A stretch of DNA of 12,395 nt from Candidatus Pelagibacterales bacterium (GTDB lineage: Bacteria; Pseudomonadota; Alphaproteobacteria; TMED109): positions 1-12,395 of the forward strand of contig PCCU01000036.1 of assembly GCA_002732015.1 (NCBI GenBank), in the 5' to 3' direction. Positions 6,011 through 12,395 of the stretch are shown here, piece by piece. How positions within the stretch are numbered: position 1 is the first letter of the stretch; every line of letters starts with the position of its first letter. Under the pieces are notes generated by a model that saw nothing but the letters and a program-made list of their open reading frames with translations, did not search any database and had not been told where the DNA came from. A program made the translations under genes and the position numbers.

Positions 6011-8656
6011 ATGTCTGGAAAACTGACTCCATTATTAAGACAATATTTAAATATTAAAGACAAATATAATGATTGTTTAATTTTTTTTAGACTAGGAGAT
6101 TTCTATGAGCTATTTTTTGAAGATGCAGAGGTTTCTTCAAAAGTATTAGGCATTACACTAACAAAAAGAGGCCAAGTAGACGGAAAAGATATTCCAATGT
6201 GCGGAGTTCCCTTCCATCAAGGAGAAAACTATTTATCTAAACTTCTTAAGGCAGGTTATAAAGTAGCAATTTGTGAACAAACAGAAACACCAGAGGAAAG
6301 TAAAAAAAGAGGCTACAAAGCAATAATAGAGAGAAAAGTTGTAAGGGTAGCTACTCCTGGAACACTAACGGAAGAAAGTGAGTTAGGTGAGTTAGGTAAC
6401 AATTATCTTATGGCATTAATAGCATTAGATCAAAATTATGGTTCTGCATGGGTAGATATATCTACTGGAGAAGTAGGCTGCAAAGATTGTAAAGATTTCA
6501 ATGATCTTGAAGAAACTTGTTTAAAGAAAGGCCCCTCTGAAGTTCTTGTTTCTCAAAAGTACTTTGGAAAAAAATATTCCAAACTAATACCTAAAGGCTT
6601 TCCTATAACTTTTTTTGATTTTAATAAAATTGATTTACTAGAAGTTAAAAAAAAAGTTTCTGAATTTTATAAGAAAGAAGAAAAATTTAATATTGATAAT
6701 TTTTCAAATAGCGAACTTTTTTCTTTGCATTTAATATTAGAATATGTCTCTTTTACACAGAATGGAAAAACTCCACATTTAAAGAAACCATATCAAATAA
6801 AAGAAAAAAATTTCTTAGAAATAGATAATGCCTCTAAAAGAAATTTAGAAATTGTTAGAACACTAAATGGTGAAAAGGAAGGTTCTCTTTTACACAGTGT
6901 TGATTACACTCTCACTTCTCAAGGAAAAAGAAAGTTATGTGCTGATCTAGAAAACCCGCTTTATTCTTTTGAAGAAATTAATGATAGATTAAATTTAGTA
7001 GAGTTTTTTTATGATAATTATAATTTTATTTACTTAAGTTTAAAGGAAAAGCTTAAAAAAATTCCTGATATTGTAAGGGCTTCCAACAGACTTTCTTTAA
7101 GAAGAGGAAGTCCAAGAGACCTATTAAGTATTATGCAAGGACTTTTTCAAATAGATGACTTGATAAGTGATATTTTAAAGAGGTCTAAAGAAAAAAAATT
7201 TGTAGACTCTTTCAACTCATTAATAAAAAAAACATTTAAAAATAAATCTCTTAGTAAAATTATTGATGAATTAAAAAAGGCGATTAAGGAAAATATACCT
7301 ATTCAAAATAAAGAAGGAAATTTTATTAGAGAAGGGTATGACAAGGAACTAGATGAGTTTAGAAAAATTAGAGATGATAGCAAGTCCTTAATTTTAGAGA
7401 TAGAAAAAAAGGAAAAAGTAGAAACAGGTATTAATGGACTGAAAATCAAATACAATAATTTTTTAGGATATTTTATAGATTTATCTGGAGTTAATCATAA
7501 ACTTTTAAAAAATGAAGAACAAAAATATATTCACAGACAAACATTAAAAAATTCTTTTAGGTATACTACTAAAGAATTAATTGAAGTATCGGAGAAGATT
7601 TTAAATGCTAATTTTTTATTTATAAAAAAAGAAAATGATATTTACAATAATTTAATTAATAAGATAGAAAATTATGCAAATCTTATTATTAAAGTTAGTG
7701 ACGTGATAGCTAGAATAGACGTTGCTCAAAGTTGGTCAAATTATTCTATTAAATATAATGCTGTAAGGCCAACATTATTAAAAAATCAAGACTTCTCTGT
7801 TATTGATGGCAGACATCCTTCTGTGGAAAAATCTCATTCTGAAAAATTTATTTCTAATTCATGTACTTTAAAAGAAGAGGATAATAAGTTTTTTAAATTA
7901 ATTACTGGTCCTAATATGTCGGGAAAGTCAACTTATTTAAGACAAAATGCAATTATTTTAATAATGGCTCAATCAGGAGGGTTTTGTCCAGCTAAGAAAG
8001 TTAGTTTAGGTGTTTGTGATAAGCTTTTTTGCAGAGTTGGGTCAGGAGATGAACTTGCAAAAGGAAATTCTACTTTTATGGTAGAAATGTTGGAAACAGC
8101 AAATATTTTAAATTCTGCTACTAGTAAGTCACTCGTAATATTGGACGAGATAGGAAGAGGCACTTCAACCTTTGATGGGATCTCCATAGCGTGGGCAACT
8201 AGCGAATATCTTTTGGAAAAAATAAAATGCAAAGTTCTATTTGCCACTCACTATAATGAATTAGCTAATTTAGAAAAAAAGTTTAACGGCTTGGATTTAA
8301 ATACATTCAGAGTAAAAGAATGGAAAGGAGAACTTATTTTTTTGTATGAAATCATAGAGGGGCTAGCAGAAAGCTCCTACGGTATTCAGGTTGGAAAAAT
8401 GGCAGGACTTCCTAAAGAAGTAACTACTCAGGCTTTTAATATATTATCAAAACTAGAGCAAAAAGATTATAATTTTTTTGAAGCTTCTCAACAACTTCGT
8501 ATAGGATTTAATAAAAAAAATAAACTTGAAAAAAGTAATTTAGAAAAATTATCTAATTATATAAAGTCTATAGATATTAATGATACGAGTCCTATTGAAG
8601 CTCTGAAAAAGCTTGATGAAATTCAAAAAAAAATTATGGAATTTGATGATGAATAA
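6011..8656 (+). CDS. mutS: DNA mismatch repair protein MutS
   Basis: MutS recognises base mismatches and small loops and, with ATP, recruits MutL. The 881 residues are full length for the family. The N-terminal mismatch-binding domain contains RLGDFYELFFEDAE, with the mismatch-stacking Phe31 and Glu33 of the F-x-E motif. Core, lever and clamp domains follow (about 260-560), rich in Lys and Glu. The ATPase has Walker A GPNMSGKST (633-641), the NSTFMVEM signature (686-693), Walker B ILDEIGRG with Asp712-Glu713, and the switch-region His747 in FATHYNEL. The C-terminus has the usual SPIEALKKLDEIQKK helix. The ATG is fixed by the conserved TPLLRQYLNIK at residues 6-16; the nearest AAGGG lies 18 nt upstream, too far to be a good ribosome site. 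It is the first gene of a tight plus-strand cluster and overlaps murJ. Confidence 0.98.
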   Translation: MSGKLTPLLRQYLNIKDKYNDCLIFFRLGDFYELFFEDAEVSSKVLGITLTKRGQVDGKDIPMCGVPFHQGENYLSKLLKAGYKVAICEQTETPEESKKRGYKAIIERKVVRVATPGTLTEESELGELGNNYLMALIALDQNYGSAWVDISTGEVGCKDCKDFNDLEETCLKKGPSEVLVSQKYFGKKYSKLIPKGFPITFFDFNKIDLLEVKKKVSEFYKKEEKFNIDNFSNSELFSLHLILEYVSFTQNGKTPHLKKPYQIKEKNFLEIDNASKRNLEIVRTLNGEKEGSLLHSVDYTLTSQGKRKLCADLENPLYSFEEINDRLNLVEFFYDNYNFIYLSLKEKLKKIPDIVRASNRLSLRRGSPRDLLSIMQGLFQIDDLISDILKRSKEKKFVDSFNSLIKKTFKNKSLSKIIDELKKAIKENIPIQNKEGNFIREGYDKELDEFRKIRDDSKSLILEIEKKEKVETGINGLKIKYNNFLGYFIDLSGVNHKLLKNEEQKYIHRQTLKNSFRYTTKELIEVSEKILNANFLFIKKENDIYNNLINKIENYANLIIKVSDVIARIDVAQSWSNYSIKYNAVRPTLLKNQDFSVIDGRHPSVEKSHSEKFISNSCTLKEEDNKFFKLITGPNMSGKSTYLRQNAIILIMAQSGGFCPAKKVSLGVCDKLFCRVGSGDELAKGNSTFMVEMLETANILNSATSKSLVILDEIGRGTSTFDGISIAWATSEYLLEKIKCKVLFATHYNELANLEKKFNGLDLNTFRVKEWKGELIFLYEIIEGLAESSYGIQVGKMAGLPKEVTTQAFNILSKLEQKDYNFFEASQQLRIGFNKKNKLEKSNLEKLSNYIKSIDINDTSPIEALKKLDEIQKKIMEFDDE

Positions 8657-10220
8657 AAAAAGTAATTTATTCAAAGCTTTTAGTCTAATGAGTCTTTTTA
8701 CTTTATTTAGTAGAGTGTTGGGATATATTAGAGACTTTTTTTTCGCTTTCTTATTAGGAGCAACACCTTTAGCAGATAGCTTTTTATTAGCATTTAGAAT
8801 ACCTAATTTTTTTAGAAGACTATTTGCTGAAGGGGCTATAAATAATGCTTTCATTCCAATTTATTTATCAATTGAAAATAAAAAAAATAATATTCAATCA
8901 CAACAATTTAGTGGGAGTCTTTTTATCTTTTTAATTCTAGCATTAATAGTTGTATGCGTTCTTGGTGAATTATTCATGTTAGATTTAGTAAAAATCTTAG
9001 CTCCTGGCTTTACAGAGAAAATGCAAATTAAGACAGCATATCTTGCTTCTATTATGTTTCCTTATTTATTATTTATTTCTGCTAGCTCATTTTTAGGGGC
9101 TATCTTGAATGCAAAGAAACGATTTTTAATGTGGGCATTTTTACCTATTATTTTAAATTTATTTATGGTTTTAGGAATGTTATTAGCTTTTTATAATTCG
9201 CTAGATATAACAAAAGTTTTAGCTTTCTCAGTTACCATAGCAGGGTTTTTCCAATTTATTTTTATATTTTTGCGAATAAGATTTTTAAAGATTCGTTTTA
9301 TAATGACAAGACCAAAAATATCTAAAAATGTAAAAAGCTTTTTTAAGCTATTGTTTCCAAATTTGTTAGCAGGAGGAGTGGTTCAAATCAATCAACTAGT
9401 TGGTGTTATATTTGCTGCATCAATTCCAGGTGCTATTTCTTGGTTATACTATGCAGATAGAATTGTTCAGCTGCCTCTAGGAATTTTTATTATTTCTATT
9501 TCTACTATTTTATTAACTAATCTCTCAATTCCTAAGCACCAAAAAAATCCCAATAACATAAATAACCAAATTGAAAAATCCATAGAAATTATGCTGGGTA
9601 TTTCCCTATTAAGTTGTATAGGTTTATTAATTTTATCTGAACTTATTGTAGATATTTTATTTAGAAGAGGGCAATTTGGATACGGTGACGTTAAGGCAAC
9701 AAGTGATGCAATTTTGATGTATGCTTTAGGGCTACCAGCCTTTGGATTCATAAAAATTTTTTCCACTATTTTCTTTTCTCGTCAAGATACTAAAACGCCT
9801 TTCAGAGTTTCATTTTTTTCAATGTTGTTAAATGTAATAGCAATATTTTTACTTATAAAAGATTTAGGACATGTAGGTATTGCTTTAGCCTTAAGCATAT
9901 CTAGTTGGATGAATGCTATTATTTTATATATTTTTATTTATTTAAAGGGATATTGGAAATTTAAATTTTTATTTTTAAAAAAAACTATTAAGCTACTTAT
10001 AGTATTCATAGTTTCGATAAATGTAGTAGACGCTTTAGAATATTTTATAATTTATTTTGATTTAGTGGATACTTCTACTTTATTTAAGAAGGTTTTGCTC
10101 TTGTCTTATTTAATAATTATATCAATCACTACTTTTATTTTATTTTGTATAATTTTTAGAATTCTTAGTATAAAAGATTTAAATAGAAATAAATTAAATA
10201 ATCTTTTTAGGGGTAATTAA
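8649..10220 (+). CDS. murJ: Lipid II flippase MurJ (MviN)
   Basis: This inner-membrane flippase of the MOP/MATE-like superfamily moves lipid II to the periplasmic face for peptidoglycan synthesis. The protein has 523 residues, a usual length, with about 14 hydrophobic helices. The conserved N-terminal block FSRVLGYIRD, then ATPLADSF and NFFRRLFAEGAINNAF, places Arg22, Arg28, Asp43 and Arg56 at positions matching E. coli residues R18, R24, D39 and R52, which are important for function. YYADRIVQLPLG later supplies the central-cavity Arg. Two adjacent ATGs (8646 and 8649) lie inside the end of mutS. I chose the second, so the protein begins MNKKSN; GGA at 8638-8640 could serve as ribosome site for either. 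The 8-nt overlap with mutS suggests translational coupling. In many alphaproteobacteria glnD separates these two genes, and it is missing here. Confidence 0.95.
   Translation: MNKKSNLFKAFSLMSLFTLFSRVLGYIRDFFFAFLLGATPLADSFLLAFRIPNFFRRLFAEGAINNAFIPIYLSIENKKNNIQSQQFSGSLFIFLILALIVVCVLGELFMLDLVKILAPGFTEKMQIKTAYLASIMFPYLLFISASSFLGAILNAKKRFLMWAFLPIILNLFMVLGMLLAFYNSLDITKVLAFSVTIAGFFQFIFIFLRIRFLKIRFIMTRPKISKNVKSFFKLLFPNLLAGGVVQINQLVGVIFAASIPGAISWLYYADRIVQLPLGIFIISISTILLTNLSIPKHQKNPNNINNQIEKSIEIMLGISLLSCIGLLILSELIVDILFRRGQFGYGDVKATSDAILMYALGLPAFGFIKIFSTIFFSRQDTKTPFRVSFFSMLLNVIAIFLLIKDLGHVGIALALSISSWMNAIILYIFIYLKGYWKFKFLFLKKTIKLLIVFIVSINVVDALEYFIIYFDLVDTSTLFKKVLLLSYLIIISITTFILFCIIFRILSIKDLNRNKLNNLFRGN
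10209..10213 (+). promoter_or_regulatory. Shine-Dalgarno that fixes the TTG start of trpS
   Basis: AGGGG sits 7 nt before the TTG at 10221, an ideal spacing. It is embedded in the last codons of murJ. Because the murJ stop TAA (10218-10220) is directly upstream in the same frame, no earlier trpS start is possible, and this site supports TTG as the true initiator. Confidence 0.75.
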
Positions 10221-11252
10221 TTGGATAGTATTTTTTCAGGAGTTCAACCAACAGGAAACCTTCACATAGGAAACTATTTTGGAGCTATAAAAAACTTCGT
10301 AGAAATACAAAGAAGAGAAAATATTTCTAAAACATACTATTGCGTAGTGGACTTGCATACAATAACAGTTTGGCAAGATCCAGAACAATTAAAAAAAGAA
10401 ACTCTTGAGACTGCAGCTTCTTTTATTGCGGCAGGAATTGATCCTAAAAAAAGTATTATTTTTAATCAATCTAGAGTTTCCTCTCATGCGGAGCTTGCTT
10501 GGATTTTAAATTGTATATGTAGGATAGGTTGGCTAAACAGAATGACTCAATTTAAAGAAAAGGCTGGAAAAAATAAAGAAAAGGCATCGGTAGGACTTTA
10601 TGCTTATCCCGTATTAATGGCATCCGATATTTTATCTTATAAGTCGAATTTAGTTCCTGTAGGAGATGATCAAAAACAGCATCTAGAGTTAGCTAGAGAT
10701 ATAGCAAATAAATTTAATCACGATTATAAAGTTGAGTTTTTTCCCGAAATCAAACCATTAATATTTGGTAGTGCAACTAGAGTAATGAGTTTACGAGATG
10801 GACAAAAAAAAATGTCTAAGTCTGACGAGTCAGAGTTTTCTAGAATTAATTTATTAGATGATAAAGATACTATAAGAAATAAAATTAAAAAGGCTAAAAC
10901 AGATAGTGAAAGTATAATGGGGTTAGAAGCTCTTGAGGATAATGGAGAATTTAAGACTGATATTGTTGTACAAAGACCTGAGGCTGTAAATTTACTAAAT
11001 ATTTTATGTGCAGCTGAAAATATTTCAAAAAAAGAAGCAGTTTCAATGTTTAGTGGAAAAAACTTTAGTGATTTGAAAGAAGGGTTATCAGATAGTTTGA
11101 TTAGTAAAATTATTCCTATTGGGACAGAAATGAAAAAAATGATTACTGATAAAAAGTACTTGAGTTCAGTACTAAATACAGGAGCGGAAGTTGCAGAAGA
11201 AGACTCAAAGAAGAATTTATTAGAAATAAAAAATATTATAGGATTTAATTAA
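10221..11252 (+). CDS. trpS: Tryptophanyl-tRNA synthetase
   Basis: This class I aminoacyl-tRNA synthetase charges tRNA-Trp with tryptophan in the cytosol. It has 343 residues, normal for the bacterial enzyme. IFSGVQPTGNLHIGNYFGA (4-22) carries the HIGH-type motif HIGN at 15-18. VGDDQKQHLELARD (147-160) is the conserved segment of the active-site domain, and KMSKS is intact at 197-201. A C-terminal helical anticodon-binding region completes the protein. Initiation is at TTG immediately after the murJ stop (zero gap, same frame), supported by AGGGG 7 nt upstream. The permease gene follows after 15 nt. The family assignment is unambiguous. Confidence 0.98.
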   Translation: MDSIFSGVQPTGNLHIGNYFGAIKNFVEIQRRENISKTYYCVVDLHTITVWQDPEQLKKETLETAASFIAAGIDPKKSIIFNQSRVSSHAELAWILNCICRIGWLNRMTQFKEKAGKNKEKASVGLYAYPVLMASDILSYKSNLVPVGDDQKQHLELARDIANKFNHDYKVEFFPEIKPLIFGSATRVMSLRDGQKKMSKSDESEFSRINLLDDKDTIRNKIKKAKTDSESIMGLEALEDNGEFKTDIVVQRPEAVNLLNILCAAENISKKEAVSMFSGKNFSDLKEGLSDSLISKIIPIGTEMKKMITDKKYLSSVLNTGAEVAEEDSKKNLLEIKNIIGFN

Positions 11253-11267
11253 GAAAAAGAATTTATT

Positions 11268-12176
11268 TTGGATATTTACTTACCAATAGCAGAGACATCA
11301 CAAAACCTATTTTTCTTACTAATAATAGGTTTTTTAGCTGGAATATTTTCTGGAATGTTTGGGGTTGGAGGAGGATTTCTTACTACTCCTATATTAATAG
11401 TTAGTGGCATACCTCCAGCTGTAGCAGTAGGTAGTGAAGCTAATCATATAGTGGGGTCATCTTTAACAGGATTTTTAACCTATTTTAGAAGAAAGTATGT
11501 AGATATTACGATGGGTAGTATCATGATAACAGGTGGTGGAGTAGGCTCTATTCTAGGTGTTTATCTTTTTAAGTATTTATCCATGATAGGAAGGTTAGAA
11601 GAAGTTATTGCTGTAGCCTACATATTTTTTCTAGGGATATTAGGAATTTACATGCTTTATGAAAGTTTAAAAACAAAAAAAAATAAGGCTTTAGGTAACT
11701 TAATGAAACTCCATGATCACGGATGGTTTCATGGACTTCCTTTCAGAATAAAGTTTAGACGTTCTAAACTTTATATAAGCGTAATTCCACCTTTTGTAAT
11801 TAGTTTTTTTATTGGAATACTTGCCTCTATATTAGGAGTGGGTGGAGGCTTTATATTAGTTCCAGCAATGATTTATATTCTCGGGATGTCTACGCAGGTA
11901 GTAATAGGAACTTCCTTAATGCAAATATTATTTGTTTCAATCGTCTCTACAGTAATGCATGCCCATGTAAATCAAACAGTAGATGTAATTTTATCGGGTT
12001 TTTTATTATTTGGTGGAGTTTTTGGTGTACAAGCAGGTGCATTTTTAGTACAAAAAATCTCTGGAGAAGTTATTAGAATGTTGCTAGGAATTTTAATATT
12101 TTCTCTATGCGTGTTTTTGTTTTCTAAATTGCTTGTTAACCCAAACCTTCTATACGTTTTAGAGTTTTTAAGATGA
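11268..12176 (+). CDS. TSUP-family membrane permease (TauE/SafE-like)
   Basis: This inner-membrane transporter belongs to the TauE/SafE (TSUP) family, whose members move sulfite, sulfoacetate or other small organic anions. The substrate here is unknown. The protein has 302 residues with about eight or nine hydrophobic helices. The family's internal duplication is plain: GIFSGMFGVGGGFLTTPIL (25-43) is repeated as GILASILGVGGGFILVPAM (183-201). A basic, His-containing cytoplasmic-type loop between the halves (HDHGWFHGLPFRIKFRRSK, 149-167) resembles the alphaproteobacterial subgroup that is paired with TIGR02186 proteins; that link is from memory. The start is TTG at 11268; the first ATG would cut into the first helix. 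The trpS stop lies in the same frame 15 nt upstream, and the only ribosome-site candidate is a weak AAGAAAAAG. The stop overlaps the next gene's ATG by 4 nt. Confidence 0.88.
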   Translation: MDIYLPIAETSQNLFFLLIIGFLAGIFSGMFGVGGGFLTTPILIVSGIPPAVAVGSEANHIVGSSLTGFLTYFRRKYVDITMGSIMITGGGVGSILGVYLFKYLSMIGRLEEVIAVAYIFFLGILGIYMLYESLKTKKNKALGNLMKLHDHGWFHGLPFRIKFRRSKLYISVIPPFVISFFIGILASILGVGGGFILVPAMIYILGMSTQVVIGTSLMQILFVSIVSTVMHAHVNQTVDVILSGFLLFGGVFGVQAGAFLVQKISGEVIRMLLGILIFSLCVFLFSKLLVNPNLLYVLEFLR

Positions 12177-12340
12177 AAATTTTTATAATAATTATTTTAT
12201 ATTTTAGTTTTCTTTGTAAGCAAGGTTTCGGAAATCAAAATTTAATTGCCGAATTTTTAGATAATCAAATAGAAATTGACGTTGGTTTTACAGGTAAGAA
12301 GCTGTCATATTTTGGTGCAATTGATACTCAAACTCTGTAA
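12173..12340 (+). pseudogene. Start of a TIGR02186/Alph_Pro_TM-like gene, truncated
   Basis: An ATG overlapping the permease stop as ATGA opens a 55-residue frame. It has an N-terminal signal or anchor helix (KIFIIIILYFSFL) followed by LIAEFLDNQIEIDVGFTGKK and LSYFGAID. The pattern of a signal peptide followed by GFTG...FGA.D recalls the TIGR02186 (Alph_Pro_TM) proteins, normally about 250 residues with a C-terminal membrane helix and often encoded next to this type of permease. The frame stops at TAA (12338-12340), far too early, and is followed within about a dozen bases by sequence of very different composition. The stop is therefore more likely to reflect an assembly or chimeric end, or a frameshift near the contig end, than a real short protein. 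The family call is tentative. Confidence 0.55.
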
Positions 12341-12352
12341 AAAATATTAAAA

Positions 12353-12395
12353 GGAATCCGCGCTGCTGGCACCCGCGGTGCTCGAAACCTGGGTC
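12353..12395. other. GC-rich terminal tail unlike the rest of the window
   Basis: The last 43 bases contain 30 G or C (about 70%), while adjacent sequence is below 30% GC. The tail includes a short inverted repeat, GCACC-CGC-GGTGC (12369-12381). I recognise no gene, tRNA arm or known vector sequence in it. Low-quality read end, chimeric join or a short foreign insertion are all possible. Confidence 0.6.

Noticed and set aside
5950..6063. An upstream extension of maeB beginning at 6063 (38 extra residues)
   Set aside because: The extra residues are not like malic enzymes, and this start would lie inside the conserved N-terminus of mutS on the other strand. The MADLTSR start fits the family.
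8613..8648. An earlier murJ start at 8613
   Set aside because: It would add a basic stretch encoded by the end of mutS. The family N-terminus aligns with a start at 8646 or 8649, where GGA is properly spaced.
12369..12395. Inverted repeat and a TTCGA-containing stretch in the tail (minus strand) suggestive of a tRNA T-arm
   Set aside because: The flanking bases do not form a 5-bp T-stem, and no anticodon arm or acceptor stem is visible.

Overview
This 12.4 kb window is AT-rich (roughly 30% GC by eye) and densely packed with ordinary housekeeping and nutrient-acquisition genes. The families and their order (maeB divergent from mutS, then mutS-murJ-trpS, then a TauE/SafE-like transporter followed by a TIGR02186-type gene) point to an alphaproteobacterium. 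The low GC, short spacers, overlapping genes and a Pho regulon suggest a streamlined, probably free-living marine lineage of the SAR11/Pelagibacterales kind. That lineage assignment is inference, because no rRNA or other marker is present. The window looks like a contig: the left end cuts through pstS, and the right end finishes in a short GC-rich tail that does not match the rest.

Left region (1-3629), phosphate acquisition. A partial pstS (phosphate-binding protein) runs leftward, divergent from an OprP/OprO-type outer-membrane porin that runs rightward. Each of the two divergent promoters carries a candidate 18-bp Pho box, two 7-mers spaced exactly 11 bp. The porin converges on phoR, the phosphate-sensing histidine kinase, with back-to-back terminator hairpins between them. 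The picture is a locus where PhoR (with a PhoB outside the window) would switch on both the outer-membrane channel and the periplasmic binding protein. Read along the minus strand the order is maeB, phoR, (antisense porin), pstS, so the porin looks inserted into a common phoR-pst arrangement.

Centre (3622-5949), carbon metabolism. A full-length MaeB-type malic enzyme with a C-terminal phosphotransacetylase-like domain overlaps phoR by 8 nt. phoR starts with TTG, which suggests translational coupling. A 61-bp spacer separates maeB from the divergent mutS.

Right region (6011-12340), one probable operon on the plus strand: mutS (mismatch repair), murJ (lipid II flippase), trpS (tryptophanyl-tRNA synthetase), a TSUP-family membrane permease, and the start of a TIGR02186/Alph_Pro_TM-like gene. 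Junctions are overlaps or gaps of 0-15 nt. trpS and the permease both use TTG starts, and each lies in the same frame as the stop codon of the gene before it. glnD, which lies between mutS and murJ in many alphaproteobacteria, is absent. The last gene ends prematurely just before the GC-rich tail, so its true extent is unknown.

I found no mobile elements, CRISPR arrays, tRNAs or rRNAs, and no clear novel system. The best leads are the paired Pho boxes, the porin's cysteine pairs and its position, the maeB-phoR coupling, the TTG start junctions, and the permease/TIGR02186 pair of unknown substrate.
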